Source of the DNA: SG8-30 sp963695085 | GTDB taxonomy: Bacteria > Pseudomonadota > Gammaproteobacteria > Steroidobacterales > Steroidobacteraceae | DNA: 64,000 bases | Assembly (NCBI GenBank): GCA_963695085.1 | Contig: CAVOFV010000001.1 | Location: forward strand, 310,001 to 374,000 | Direction: 5' to 3' | Shown here: in pieces, positions 52,206 to 63,600 of the stretch | How positions within the stretch are numbered: the first letter of the stretch is position 1 | Layout: every line of letters starts with the position of its first letter | Notes under the pieces: generated by a model | What the model was told of the DNA's origin: nothing | Seen by the model: the letters and a program-made list of their open reading frames with translations, nothing else | Database searches by the model: none | Program-made: the position numbers and the translations under genes

Positions 52206-53038
52206 GGCGGCTGCTCGGCGAACAGCTGACCGGCGTAATCCGGCGCCGGATAGTGGAAGGCGACCGGCCCGTCGGGCAGTCCCAGCATGAACTGCCTGAT
52301 TTCCGCCGCCTCGCTGCGGGCCAGCTCGCCCGGCGGCCCGGCCGCCGCCACGCGCCCGCCGGACAGCAGGTAGGCCGCATCGGCGACCGCGGTGATCTCG
52401 CGCACGTCGTGCGAAACGACGATGCTGGTAATGCCGAGCGCGTCGTTCAGTTCGCGGATCAGGCGCAGCACCACGCCCAGGGAGATCGGGTCGAGGCCGA
52501 CGAACGGCTCGTCGTAGATCAGGATGTCCGGGTCCATGACGATGGCGCGCGCCAGCGCCACGCGGCGCGCCATGCCACCGGACAGCTCGAACGGCATCAT
52601 CCGCGCGGCGCCGCGCAAGCCGACGGCCTGCAGCTTGGTCAGCACGATGTGGCCGATCAGCCGCTCCGGCAGACGCGTGTGCTCGCGGAGCGGAAAGGCG
52701 ACGTTTTCGTACACGTCGAGGTCGGTCAGCAGCGCGCCATTCTGGAACAGCATGCCGATGCGGCGCCGCAGCGCGTACAGGCCGCGGCGGTTGAGGCCCG
52801 GCACGTCCGTGCCGTCGACCAGCACCTCGCCGCGATCCGGCAGCAGCTGGCCCGTGATCAGCCGCAGCAGCGTCGTCTTGCCAGTGCCGCTCGGCCCCAT
52901 CACGGCGGTGATCGCGCCGCGCCGGATGTCGATATCGAGGCCCTCGAAGATGCGACGTCCGCCCACCGCATAGTGCAGGCCCTGGATCCTGACGATGCAG
53001 GGATCCTCCTCAGCGCGGGGCTGCGGCGTGACGTTCAT
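52202..53038 (-). CDS. mlaF: MlaF ATPase of the phospholipid ABC transporter
   Basis: ABC ATPase of 278 residues powering MlaE. Walker A is GPSGTGKTT, the signature is LSGGMARRVALARA, Walker B is ILIYDEPFVGLDP and the switch His follows (VVSHD). The C-terminal extension (FAEQPP end, FHYPAPDYAGQL) is typical of MlaF. It begins 22 bases after the aldolase stop; whether it has its own promoter there is doubtful, so mlaFEDCB may be read from the aldolase promoter. Confidence 0.95.
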   Translation of the reverse strand: MNVTPQPRAEEDPCIVRIQGLHYAVGGRRIFEGLDIDIRRGAITAVMGPSGTGKTTLLRLITGQLLPDRGEVLVDGTDVPGLNRRGLYALRRRIGMLFQNGALLTDLDVYENVAFPLREHTRLPERLIGHIVLTKLQAVGLRGAARMMPFELSGGMARRVALARAIVMDPDILIYDEPFVGLDPISLGVVLRLIRELNDALGITSIVVSHDVREITAVADAAYLLSGGRVAAAGPPGELARSEAAEIRQFMLGLPDGPVAFHYPAPDYAGQLFAEQPP

Positions 53039-53060
53039 GGCGGGGCGGGCAGCGCCGGCC

Positions 53061-54083
53061 TCAGGCCGCTGCCTGCTCCATGGCCGGCTCGTAGGCGCCG
53101 GTCCGCGCCAGGCCGTTCAGGCGGGCGCGCTTCAGGAAAGCCTGCTGGCCGGCCGCGACATTCGCGGTCTTGCCGCCCCACGCATCCAGGGTGCTGGCCT
53201 GCAGGGCGCGGCCGTAGCTGAATGACAGCTGCCACGGCAGCGGCGTCAGCCGGTTCATCAGGCTCAGGTGCGCGGTCGCCTCGAGTTCGCTCTGCCCGCC
53301 GGACAGGAAGGCGATGCCCGGCACCGCGCCAGGCACGTGCCGCTTCAGGCAGCGCACGGTCGCTTCCGCCACCTGTTGCGCGCTGGCCTGCTGCGGGCAC
53401 TTCTTGCCGGCGATGACCATGTTCGGCTTGAGCACGATGCCCTCGAGGTGCACGCGGTGGGCGAACAGCGCGTCGAACACGGATTGCAGCGTCGCCGAGG
53501 TGACCTCATCGCAGCGCTCGATCGTATGCGCGCCGTCCATCAGCACTTCCGGTTCCACGATCGGCACGATATCCGCCTCCTGGCACAAGGCCGCGTAGCG
53601 GGCCAGTGCGTGGGCGTTGGCATCGATGGCGAACCGGCTGGGAATGCCGTCGCCGATGTTGATCACGGCGCGCCACTTTGAAAATCGCGCGCCGAGCTTG
53701 TGGTACTCCGCCAGACGCTCGCGCAGGCCGTCCAGGCCTTCCGTGACGGTGTCGCCCGGATGGCCGGCCAGCGGCTTGGCGCCCATGTCCACCTTGATGC
53801 CGGGGACGATGCCGCGCCCCGCCAGCAGGGCCGGGAACGGGGTGCCGTCGGCCGCCTTCTGGCGCAGCGTCTCGTCGTACAGGATGACCCCGGAGATGAA
53901 CTGCTCGGCCCCCTTGGCCGTGAACAGCAGTTCGCGGTAGGCGCGGCGGCTTTCCTCGGTGGACTCGAGCTTGATCTTGTCGAACCGCTTCTTGATGGTC
54001 CCGGTGGACTCGTCGGCGGCCAGGATCCCCTTGCCAGGGGCCACCATGGCGCGGGCGGTTCTTGCCAGTTCTTGCTGCTTCAT
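53061..54083 (-). CDS. class I fructose-bisphosphate aldolase
   Basis: Schiff-base aldolase of 340 residues of the animal-like class I family, cleaving fructose 1,6-bisphosphate in glycolysis and gluconeogenesis. N-terminal LARTARAMVAPGKGILAADESTGTI, the lysine-bearing KWRAVINIGDG, the Schiff-base lysine in EGIVLKPNMV and the phosphate-site FLSGGQSELEATAHL are all conserved. GGAGG lies eight bases before the ATG. It is divergent from sufR and 22 bases upstream of mlaF. Many gammaproteobacteria use class II instead; a second aldolase may exist elsewhere. Confidence 0.95.
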   Translation of the reverse strand: MKQQELARTARAMVAPGKGILAADESTGTIKKRFDKIKLESTEESRRAYRELLFTAKGAEQFISGVILYDETLRQKAADGTPFPALLAGRGIVPGIKVDMGAKPLAGHPGDTVTEGLDGLRERLAEYHKLGARFSKWRAVINIGDGIPSRFAIDANAHALARYAALCQEADIVPIVEPEVLMDGAHTIERCDEVTSATLQSVFDALFAHRVHLEGIVLKPNMVIAGKKCPQQASAQQVAEATVRCLKRHVPGAVPGIAFLSGGQSELEATAHLSLMNRLTPLPWQLSFSYGRALQASTLDAWGGKTANVAAGQQAFLKRARLNGLARTGAYEPAMEQAAA

Positions 54084-54126
54084 CGGGTCGATCCTCCGGG
54101 ACTCTTGTTGACGCCGCGCGCCGGCC

Positions 54127-54149
54127 GGGCACAGCGGCTCGCTGTGCCC
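54127..54149. other. hairpin in the aldolase leader
   Basis: A perfect ten-pair stem (GGGCACAGCG with CGCTGTGCCC) and a three-base loop lies 44 to 66 bases upstream of the aldolase start. No T-run follows on the minus strand. TAGAAT at 54173-54178 (minus strand) is a possible -10, which would place the hairpin in the transcript leader. Confidence 0.4.
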
Positions 54150-54223
54150 GCCAGCCGTATTTTCAGCCGCTCATTCTATCAAAACGGGCTGCCGGAACCG
54201 GGCCGCCCTCTATCCAAGGGGTG

Positions 54224-54252
54224 TTAATAGTACTAAAATTGTCCTGTATAGA
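54224..54252 (+). promoter_or_regulatory. probable promoter of the suf operon
   Basis: TTAATA (54224-54229) and TATAGA (54247-54252) are 17 bases apart, an AT-rich island in GC-rich surroundings 24 bases before sufR. The stretch in between contains a short AGTACT palindrome. Autoregulation by the Rrf2 protein encoded next is likely from the family but not shown. Confidence 0.5.
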
Positions 54253-54275
54253 TCCAGCGACCACATGGAAGGCCG

Positions 54276-54755
54276 ATGTTGAGGATCAGCAAGCTCACCG
54301 ACTACGCGACGGTCATCCTCGCCGCGCTGGCCGAAAAGCCGTCCGAACTGCTGAGTGCGGCCGCACTCGCGGAGCTCACCGGCCTGGGTGTGCCGACCGT
54401 CAGCAAGCTGCTCAAGGAGCTGCAGCGCGCCCGCTTGGTGAGCTCGGTACGCGGCGCGCACGGCGGCTACCAGCTGACGCGCCCGGCCGCCGAGATCAGC
54501 GCTGCGCACATCATCGACGCGGTCGAGGGCCCGGTGGCATTGACCGAGTGCGCGACGGCCCACAGCCAGTGTGGCATCGAGCACAGCTGCCAGGTCGGGG
54601 ACAGCTGGCAGCGCATCAGCCTCGCGATCCGCCGCTCGCTGCAGGAGGTGCGGCTGACGTCACTGATCGCCCACGACGCCGCCGTCAAGGCGCCAGACCT
54701 CGGCTCCGCCCTCGGGCGCGCTGCCGCCGGCTGGCAGCCCCTGAAGCGGGCGTGA
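54276..54755 (+). CDS. Rrf2-family SUF system regulator
   Basis: IscR-like transcription factor of 159 residues. The N-terminal winged helix (MLRISKLTDYATVILAAL, GVPTVSKLLKEL, VSSVRGAHGGYQL) is followed by the cluster-binding loop with Cys92, Cys99 and Cys105. The spacing is six and five residues; IscR has five and five. It resembles the SUF-associated Rrf2 regulator of gammaproteobacteria. GGAAGG lies upstream of ATG 54276. As first gene of the suf run it probably senses iron-sulfur supply and controls the operon. Confidence 0.92.
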   Translation: MLRISKLTDYATVILAALAEKPSELLSAAALAELTGLGVPTVSKLLKELQRARLVSSVRGAHGGYQLTRPAAEISAAHIIDAVEGPVALTECATAHSQCGIEHSCQVGDSWQRISLAIRRSLQEVRLTSLIAHDAAVKAPDLGSALGRAAAGWQPLKRA

Positions 54756-54776
54756 GGCCGGGCCGGAGGCATTGAC

Positions 54777-56225
54777 ATGGCAGGCGGCAACGAAAATATT
54801 GAAGCGCTGGTCGGCGGCAAGTACCGGCACGGGTTCGTCACCGACATCGAGAGCGACACGGTGCCGCCGGGGCTGGACGAGGACGTCATTCGCCTGATTT
54901 CCGGCAAGAAGCGCGAGCCGCAGTTCATGCTGGACTGGAGGCTGAAGGCGTTCCGCCACTGGCAGCGCATGCAGGAACCCGTGTGGGCACGCGTGCACTA
55001 CCCGCCGATCGATTTCCAGGCCATTTCCTACTACTCCGCGCCGAAGTCCCGCAGCGACGGACCAAAGAGCCTCGAGGAGGTCGATCCGAAGCTGCTGGAG
55101 ACCTACGACAAGCTGGGCATTCCGCTGCACGAGCGGGCCCGGCTGGCCGGCGTGGCGGTGGACGCCGTCTTCGACAGCGTCTCGGTCGCGACCACCTTCA
55201 AGGCGCGGCTCGCCGAGGCCGGCGTGATCTTCTGTCCGTTCTCCGAGGCGGTACAGAACCACCCGCAACTGGTCGAGCGCTATCTCGGCTCGGTCGTGCC
55301 GGTGCGCGACAACTTCTACGCGGCGCTCAACTCGGCGGTGTTTACCGACGGCTCGTTCGTGTTCGTGCCGAAGGGCGTGCGCTGCCCGATGGAACTGTCG
55401 ACCTACTTCCGCATCAACGCCTCCAACACCGGACAGTTCGAGCGCACGCTGATCGTCGCGGAAGAAGGCGCCTACGTGAGTTACCTGGAGGGCTGCACCG
55501 CGCCGATGCGCGACGAGAACCAGCTGCACGCGGCGGTGGTCGAACTGGTGGCGCTGGACGACGCGCAGATCAAGTACTCGACCGTTCAGAACTGGTACCC
55601 GGGCGACGAGCACGGCGTCGGCGGCATCTACAATTTCGTGACCAAGCGCGGCGATTGCCGCGGCCACCGGTCGAAGATCTCCTGGACGCAGGTGGAAACC
55701 GGCTCGGCGATCACCTGGAAGTATCCCAGCTGCATCCTGCGCGGCGACGACTCGGTGGGCGAGTTCTACTCGGTGGCGCTGGCCAACCACTACCAGCAGG
55801 CGGACACCGGCACCAAGATGATCCACATGGGGCGCAATACGCGCAGCACGATCGTCTCCAAGGGCATCTCGGCCGGGCACGGGCAGAACGCCTATCGCGG
55901 CCTGGTCAAGGTCCTGGCGGGCGCCGACGGCGCGCGCAACTACACGCAGTGCGACTCCCTGCTGATGGGCGACCGCTGCGGCGCGCACACCTTCCCCTAT
56001 GTCGAGGTGAAGAACCCGACGGCGGTCATCGAGCACGAGGCCACCACCTCGAAGATCTCGGACGACCAGTTGTTCTACTGCCTGCAGCGCGGCATTTCGC
56101 AGGAGGACGCGGTCAACATGATCGTCAGCGGCTTCTGCAAGGCGGTGTTCAGGGAGTTGCCGATGGAATTCGCGGTCGAGGCGCAGAACCTGCTGGCGGT
56201 GAGTCTCGAAGGCGCCGTGGGCTGA
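54777..56225 (+). CDS. sufB: Fe-S cluster scaffold subunit SufB
   Basis: Scaffold protein of the SufBC2D complex, 482 residues, on which new clusters form. Conserved stretches are PPGLDEDVIRLISGKKREP, VFVPKGVRCPMELSTYFRIN, EEGAYVSYLEGCTAPM, NWYPGDEHGVGGIYNFVTKRG and the cluster/persulfide cysteine in YTQCDSLLMG. The C-terminal IVSGFCKAVFRELPMEFAVEAQ is typical. GGAGG lies seven bases before the ATG. It begins 21 bases after the regulator. Confidence 0.97.
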   Translation: MAGGNENIEALVGGKYRHGFVTDIESDTVPPGLDEDVIRLISGKKREPQFMLDWRLKAFRHWQRMQEPVWARVHYPPIDFQAISYYSAPKSRSDGPKSLEEVDPKLLETYDKLGIPLHERARLAGVAVDAVFDSVSVATTFKARLAEAGVIFCPFSEAVQNHPQLVERYLGSVVPVRDNFYAALNSAVFTDGSFVFVPKGVRCPMELSTYFRINASNTGQFERTLIVAEEGAYVSYLEGCTAPMRDENQLHAAVVELVALDDAQIKYSTVQNWYPGDEHGVGGIYNFVTKRGDCRGHRSKISWTQVETGSAITWKYPSCILRGDDSVGEFYSVALANHYQQADTGTKMIHMGRNTRSTIVSKGISAGHGQNAYRGLVKVLAGADGARNYTQCDSLLMGDRCGAHTFPYVEVKNPTAVIEHEATTSKISDDQLFYCLQRGISQEDAVNMIVSGFCKAVFRELPMEFAVEAQNLLAVSLEGAVG

Positions 56226-56245
56226 CACGAGGCGGAGTGCAAGAC

Positions 56246-57018
<773 letters not shown>

Positions 57019-57022
<4 letters not shown>

Positions 57023-58350
57023 ACACGGCTGCGCAGGCCACCGCGCTGCAGCGCATTGAGCAGGCGCATGCCGCGGCCCACCCGCAGCTGGGCGGCGGCC
57101 CGGCATGGCGGGCGCGACGCAGCGAAGCGCTCGCCCGCCTGCTGGCGCGCGGTCTGCCCGACCGGCGCGACGAGAACTGGCGCTACCTGGATTTCGCCGA
57201 CCTGCAGCAACGCGATTTCTCGGCGCCCGCCCCTGCCGGGATCACCAGCGCCGTGCTCGAGCCGCTGCTGCTCGACCTGCCGGACGCCCACCGGGTCGTG
57301 CTGGTCAACGGCCGCTGCCTGCCCGGCATGTCGAGCGCCGGCGCGACCGCCGGATTGCGCGTCGAGAGCCTGGCGGCGGCGCTGGCGCGCGACCCGCACG
57401 CGACCGCCGGCCTGATGCGCGTGCCGGGCGATCAGCCGGACGAGCGATTCGCGCTGCTGGCGGAGGCCTTTGCCGACGACGGCGTGGTGGTGAGCGCCGC
57501 GGCGACTGACGGCGCCGAACCGCTGCTCTACCTGGTGCACGTCTCGGTCGGCCCGGCCGCCGCGACTTCGCACTCGCGCGTGCTGTTGAGCGCGGGGCGC
57601 AACAGCCGGCTGCGGGTCGTCGAGCACTTCCTCAGTGCCGACGACGCGCCGGTGCTGGCCAACCTCGCCTGCGACATCCGCGTCGGGGACGGCGCCGCGC
57701 TCGAGCACGTGCGCTTGCACCAGCGCAGCCAGGCGGCCGCGCACGTCGAGACCCTCGACATCGCCCAGCAGGCTGACAGCCGCTACCGGCAGCAGCTGTT
57801 CATCCTCGGCGGCGGACTCGTGCGCAGCGGGCTGCATGCGCGCCTCGAGGGCGCGGGCGCCGAACACGAGGCCAGCGGACTGTTCATGGTGGACGGCACG
57901 CGCCAGGCCGACATCTTCACGCTCATCGAGCACGTCGCGCCACACACCAGGTCCGAGGAGTCGTTCCGTGGCGTGGCCGTGGACCGCGGCCGCGGCGCGT
58001 TCAACGGCCGCATCGTGGTGCGCGAGGGTGCACAGAAGGCGGACTCGCGGCAGTCGAGCCGCAACCTGATCCTGTCGCCGCTGGCCGAGATCAACGTGCG
58101 GCCGCAGCTCGAGATCCTGGCGGACGACGTCAAGTGCAGCCACGGCGCCACCGTCGGCCAGCTCGATCCGAACCAGCTTTTCTACCTGCTGTCGCGCGGC
58201 CTGGATCCGGACACCGCGCGCGGCCTGCTGACCTTCGCCTTCTGCGAGGACGTGGTGGCGCGCATTGCGCTGCCCGCGCTGCGCGGGCACGTCGAGCAGC
58301 TGGTGGTCGGCCGCCTGCCGGACCGCGGCCTCATCCGGGAGTTCCTGTGA
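57019..58350 (+). CDS. sufD: Fe-S assembly protein SufD
   Basis: Partner of SufB in the scaffold, 443 residues. N-terminal helical part with ARGLPDRRDENWRYLDFADLQ, then the right-handed beta helix with VDGTRQADIFTLIEHVAPHTRSEESFRGVAVDRGRGAFNGRIVV, and a C-terminal SHGATVGQLDPNQLFYLLSRGLD region that includes the conserved His. Overlaps sufC by four bases and sufS by one. Sequence is less conserved than SufB, as is usual. Confidence 0.95.
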
Positions 58351-59594
58351 TGGCGACCAATCCGGACGCGCCCGCCCCGCTCGACGTCGCGCGCCTGCGG
58401 CGTGACTTTCCGATCCTGTCGCGGCGGATCCGCGGGCGGCCGCTCGTCTACCTGGACAATGCGGCCTCCTCGCAGCGGCCCCGCGCGGTGATCGACGCCG
58501 AGGTGCGCTACTACGAGGAGCACCATTCGAACGTGCACCGCGGCGTGCACACGCTGTCGCAGGAGGCCACCGATCTGTTCGAAGGCAGTCGCGAGAAGGT
58601 GCGTCGTTTCGTCAACGCTGCCTCGACGCGCGAGATCGTGTTCGTGCGCGGCACCACCGAGGCGATCAACCTGGTCGCGCAGTCCTGGGGCCGGCCGCGG
58701 CTGCAGGCGGGCGACGAAGTGGTGATCACCTGGCTCGAGCACCACGCCAACATCGTCCCGTGGCAGCTGGTCTGCGAACAGACCGGCGCGCGGCTGCGCG
58801 TCGTGCCCATGGACCGCCGCGGCGTCGTCGACTTTGACGCCTACCTTGGCCTGCTCGGCCCGCGGACGCGCATGGTCGCGCTGGCGCATGTCTCCAACGC
58901 GCTCGGCACGGTGCTGCCGGTACGCGAGTTTGTCGCAGCGGCACGGGAGCGCGGCATTGCGACGCTGGTGGACGGCGCGCAGGCCGTGCCCCATCAGCGC
59001 GTCGACGTGCGGGCGCTCGGTTGCGACTTCTACGCCTTCTCGGCCCACAAGGTCTACGGCCCAACCGGCGTAGGCGTGCTGGTCGGGCGCGAGTCGTCGC
59101 TCGATTCCATGCCTCCCTGGCAGGGCGGCGGCGACATGATCCTCACCGTCTCCTTCGAGGGCACCACCTACAACGCACTGCCCTGGAAGTTCGAGGCGGG
59201 CACGCCGAACGTGGCAGGCGTGGTCGCGCTGGGCGCGGCCATCGACTATGTGGAAGGCATCGGCCTGGGGCGCATCGCCGGGCATGAGCAGGCGCTGCTC
59301 GAGTACGCCACCGCGCAACTGTCCCGGGTGCCTGGCCTGACGATCATCGGCACGGCGCCCGACAAGGCCAGCCTGGTGTCTTTCGTGGTCGAGGGTGTGC
59401 ACCCGCACGATCTCGGCACGATCCTCGACGTGGAGGGCATCGCCATTCGCACCGGGCACCACTGCGCGATGCCCGTCATGGATTTCTTCGGCGTGCCGGC
59501 GACGGCACGCGCTTCATTCGCGCTGTACAACACGCAAGCCGAGGTGGATGCGCTGGTCAGCGGGCTGGGCCGGGCCCGGGAGATGCTCGGATGA
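58350..59594 (+). CDS. sufS: cysteine desulfurase SufS
   Basis: PLP-dependent group II cysteine desulfurase of 414 residues, providing sulfur for cluster assembly. The PLP lysine is Lys234 in SAHKVYGPTG. Active-site Cys372 is in RTGHHCAMPVMDF. LEHHANIVPWQ and DGAQAVPHQRVDV are standard. The ATG overlaps the sufD stop as TGATG and the stop overlaps sufU as ATGA. In this operon its sulfur acceptor is likely SufU rather than SufE. Confidence 0.96.
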   Translation: MATNPDAPAPLDVARLRRDFPILSRRIRGRPLVYLDNAASSQRPRAVIDAEVRYYEEHHSNVHRGVHTLSQEATDLFEGSREKVRRFVNAASTREIVFVRGTTEAINLVAQSWGRPRLQAGDEVVITWLEHHANIVPWQLVCEQTGARLRVVPMDRRGVVDFDAYLGLLGPRTRMVALAHVSNALGTVLPVREFVAAARERGIATLVDGAQAVPHQRVDVRALGCDFYAFSAHKVYGPTGVGVLVGRESSLDSMPPWQGGGDMILTVSFEGTTYNALPWKFEAGTPNVAGVVALGAAIDYVEGIGLGRIAGHEQALLEYATAQLSRVPGLTIIGTAPDKASLVSFVVEGVHPHDLGTILDVEGIAIRTGHHCAMPVMDFFGVPATARASFALYNTQAEVDALVSGLGRAREMLG

Positions 59595-60037
59595 TGGACC
59601 TGGCTGACCTGTACCGCGACGTGGTTGTGGACCACAACCGCAAGCCGCGGAACTTCGGCAAGCTCGCGCACGCCAACCGCACCGCCGAGGGCACCAATCC
59701 CCTGTGCGGCGACCGCCTGCACGTGTATCTCGAGGTCGAGGGCGACGTGGTCCGGGACGTACGGTTCGAAGGCCAGGGCTGCGCAATCTCGACCGCCTCG
59801 GCGTCGCTGATGAGCGAGGCGATCAAGGGCAAGCGCGTGCAGGAGGTGCGGGACCTGTTCAAGGATGTCCACGCCATGCTCACCCGGCAGGACGCCGCAC
59901 CGGCCGCCGGCCTGGGCAAGCTCGCCGCGCTGTCCGGCGTCCGCGAGTTCCCGGCCCGGGTCAAGTGCGCCAGTCTGTGCTGGCACACGCTCAACGCGGC
60001 GCTCGCGCAGGACACGACACCGGTCACCACGGAATGA
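59591..60037 (+). CDS. sufU: SufU-type Fe-S assembly protein
   Basis: IscU-like protein of 148 residues. The ligand set Cys39, Asp41, Cys64 and Cys126 follows the spacing of Bacillus SufU (Cys41, Asp43, Cys66, Cys128), and an insertion of about 20 residues before the last cysteine (DAAPAAGLGKLAALSGV) marks the SufU branch. SufU binds zinc and accepts persulfide sulfur from SufS. An extra Cys130 lies nearby. It overlaps sufS and sufT by four bases each. No sufE is present in the operon. Confidence 0.92.
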   Translation: MMDLADLYRDVVVDHNRKPRNFGKLAHANRTAEGTNPLCGDRLHVYLEVEGDVVRDVRFEGQGCAISTASASLMSEAIKGKRVQEVRDLFKDVHAMLTRQDAAPAAGLGKLAALSGVREFPARVKCASLCWHTLNAALAQDTTPVTTE

Positions 60038-60591
60038 ACATGCGACAGCACAGCAACGAACCGGTCGTGCTGCAGCGCGACGTCAAGGCGGTGATGATCC
60101 CGGCGGGCCTGGAGGTCACGCTGCGCACCGGCAATGTCGGCTACATCACGCAGGCGCTCGGCGGCAGCTTCACCGTGTACGTCGAGGGCAACCTGTTCCG
60201 CATCCCGGGCGACGACGCCGATGCGATCGGCAAGGAGCCGTTCGCCAAGCCGGAACTGCCGCCCGGTGCCACCGACGAGGACGTCAAGAAGCTGGTGTGG
60301 GACCAGCTGAAAGCCTGCTTCGACCCCGAGATCCCGATCAATGTCGTCGACCTCGGGCTCATCTACGATTGCGACGTCACGCGCAACGAAGACGGCTCGC
60401 GCGACGTCTACGTGCGCATGACACTGACCGCGCCCGGCTGCGGCATGGGCGAGGTGCTGGTGCAGGACGTCAAGGACAACGTCGAAGCGGTGCCGACGAT
60501 TCGCGAAGCGCGGGTTGAACTCGTGTTCGACCCGCCCTGGGATCATTCGATGATGTCGGAGGCGGCGCGGCTCGCCACCGGCATGATGTAG
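60034..60591 (+). CDS. sufT: putative Fe-S cluster assembly protein SufT
   Basis: Protein of 185 residues with an N-terminal extension (about 1-80, VGYITQALGGSFTVYVEGN) and a C-terminal MIP18/DUF59 domain: VWDQLKACFDPEIPINVVDLGLIYD and MTLTAPGCGMGEVLVQDVK, with the conserved cysteine in APGC. DUF59 proteins help mature particular iron-sulfur proteins. The start ATG 60034 overlaps the sufU stop. It closes the suf operon and ends convergent with putA. Confidence 0.92.
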   Translation: MNMRQHSNEPVVLQRDVKAVMIPAGLEVTLRTGNVGYITQALGGSFTVYVEGNLFRIPGDDADAIGKEPFAKPELPPGATDEDVKKLVWDQLKACFDPEIPINVVDLGLIYDCDVTRNEDGSRDVYVRMTLTAPGCGMGEVLVQDVKDNVEAVPTIREARVELVFDPPWDHSMMSEAARLATGMM

Positions 60592-60615
60592 GCCGGCGCG
60601 GCGCCGGACGCGGCC

Positions 60616-63600
60616 TCAGTCGATCAGCGACAGCAGCGCCGTGTTGCCGCCCACTGCCGCCACGTTGACCGTCACCGCCTGTTCCACCGCAAACTGCTGC
60701 AGGTAGCGCGGCCCGCCGGCCTTGGCGCCTATGCCGCACGTTCCCCGCCCGCCGAACGGCTGCACCCCGACCACCGCGCCCGTCATGTCGCGGTTGACGT
60801 AGACGTTGCCGACCCGTGCGCGCGCCGCCACCCGCCTCGCGACCGCGTCGATCCGCGAGTGCACACCGAGCGTGAGCGCGTCGCCCATGGCATTGATGGC
60901 GTCGACCACGCGGTCCAGCTGGTCTGCCCGGAAACGCACGATGTGCAGCACCGGCCCGAACACCTCGCCCGGCAACGCTGCCGCGTCCGGAATCTCGAGC
61001 GCAAGTGGCGCAACAAACTGGCCGCGCCGGGTCTCCGCGCCGATCGCCACACGGTGGTGCCAGCGCGACGCCGCGATGGCCTGCTCGGCATAGGCCTCGA
61101 GCGCCTCGCGAGCCACCGCGTCGATCACCGGACCGACGTCGCTGGCCAGCAACGCCGGGTCGCCCACCCGCAGCAGGTCCATCGCGCCGGCCAGCAGGTC
61201 CCGCACCTCATCCGCGATGTCTTCCTGCACGAACAGCACGCGCAGCGCGGCGCTACGCTGTCCCGCGCTGTGGAATGCGCCGGCGATGGCGTCCTGCACG
61301 ACCTGTGCGTGCAGCGCGGAGCTGTCCGCGATCAGCGCGTTGCGTCCGCCGCTCTCCGCAATCAGGGCCGGCATCGGACCGCTGCGCCCGGCCAGGCCGC
61401 GGCCGACCTGCCGCAGGGTATCCGCCGACCCGCTGACCGCCACGCCATCGACACGCGCATCGGCAGCCATGCGCGCGCCCAGCGCATCGCTGCCGGGCAG
61501 GAAGTGCAGCAGGTCCGTGGGCACGCCAGCCTCGTGCAGCAGGCGCACGGCGACTGCGGCAACCAGTGGTGTCTGCGCGGCCGGTTTGGCGAGCACTGCG
61601 TTGCCGGCCGCCAGCGCAGCGGCCAGCTGGCCCGTGAATGCCGCCAGTGGCGAACTGAACGGGCTCAGGCAGACGAACACGCCGCGCCCGTGCAGCTGCA
61701 GGCGGTTGCTCTCGCCGGTCGGCCCCGCCAGCTCCAGCGGCAGGAAATCCTGCCGCAGGCGCGCGGCGTAGTAGCGCAGGTAATCCACAGCCTGCCGCAG
61801 TTCCGCGAGGCTGTCCGGCACCGTCTTGCCGGCCTCGCGCACGCAGCGGGCCAGGAACTCCGCGCGGTGCTCCTCGAAGGCCAGCGCCGCCGTGTCCAGG
61901 ACATCCGCGCGCACCGCCGGCGCCCTGCGGTCCCACGCGGGCTGCGCGCGTCTCGCCAGCGTGAATGCCTCCTCGACCAGCGCGGCATCCGCCTCGCGCA
62001 CCTCGCCGACGACCTGTTCGCGATCGGCGGGATTGCGCAATTCGCGGCGCGTCCCGTCACGCAGCTTGCCGCCGACCAGCGGCGCCGCGCGCCACGGCGC
62101 TGATGTCGCGACGCGGCAGCTCGCTGCCAGCTTCGCCTGCTCGGCGCCATCCGCCAGGTTGATGCCCATCGAGTTGGTCCGCTCGTCGGCAAACAGCCGC
62201 GGTGGCGGCGGGATGCGCGGGTGCTCGATCGTCTGGAAGCCCTCCACCTCGGTCACCGGGTCGCGCACGATTTCGGCGGCCGGCACGTTTTCGTCCACGA
62301 TCCGGTTCACGAACGAGGTGTTGGCCCCGTTCTCGAGCAGCCGCCGCACCAGGTAGGGCAGCAGGTCTTCGTGCGAGCCGACCGGCGCGTAGACGCGGCA
62401 CGGCACCGGCCCGCCCTGCGGATCGCGCAGGCTGTCGTAGAGCTCCTCGCCCATGCCATGCAGGCGCTGGAATTCGAAGTCGCGGCCGTTCTTCCCGGCC
62501 ACGTGCATGACCCAGGCCACCGAGTGCGCATTGTGCGAGGCGAATTGCGGATACAGGTGCCGGCTGCCCTCGAGCAGCAGTCGGGCGCAGGCCAGGAACG
62601 ACACGTCGGTATTGGGCTTGCGCGTGAAGACCGGGTAGCCCGGCAGACCGCGCTCCTGCGAGCGCTTGATCTCCGCGTCCCAGTAGGCGCCCTTGACCAG
62701 CCTGACGTTGACCGTGCGGCCGGTCTCCTCCACACGCGCGTCGAGCCAGCGCAACAGGTCGGCGGCACGCTTCTGGTAGCTCTGCACCGCGAGGCCCAGG
62801 CCCGGCCAGCCGTCCAGCGCCGGCAGGCTGAGCAGCCGGTCGAACAGTTCCAGGGACAGCTCCAGGCGGTCCACCTCTTCCGCATCGATGGTAAAGGCGA
62901 TGCCGGCCTTCATGGACTCGAGCGCCAGCGCCTCGAGCTTCGGCCCGAGCTTCGCCAGCACGTCCTCGCGGTGCGCGAATTCGTAGCGCGGATGCAGCGC
63001 CGACAGCTTTACCGAAATGGACGGCCAGGCGGCCGGCGGCATGCCGGGCTTCGCCATGGTCTTCACCTGGTGGATGGCCTTGCCGTACGCCTCGAAATAG
63101 CGCTGGTCGTTGCCCTCGGTGCACGCCGACTCGCCCAGCATGTCGAAGGTGTAGCGGTAGCGATGGTTGTCGCCGGCCGAGGCGCGGCGAATCGCCTCCG
63201 GAATGGTGCGGCCCATGACGAACTGGTGCCCCATGATGCGCATGGCCTGGCGGAACGCACCCCGCACCACCGGTTCGCCGAGGCGCGACACGAGCCGCTC
63301 GAGCAGCGACGCCGGATCGTCGAGGTCCGAGGCGCTGGGACGCACGACGCGACCCGTGAGCATCAGCCCCCAGGTGGAGGCGTTGACGAACATCGACTCG
63401 GCCTCGCCGAGGTGCTCCTTCCAGTTGCCCGAGTTGATCTTCTCGGCGATCAGTTTGTCCGCGGTCTCGTCATCGGGGATGCGCAGGAGCGCCTCGGCGA
63501 TGCACATCAGCATGACGCCCTCGCGCGAACCCAGGTCGTACTGCTGCAGGAATGCCTCGATGCCGCCCGAGCCCTTGCGCTCGCGGCGCACCGTTTCCAC

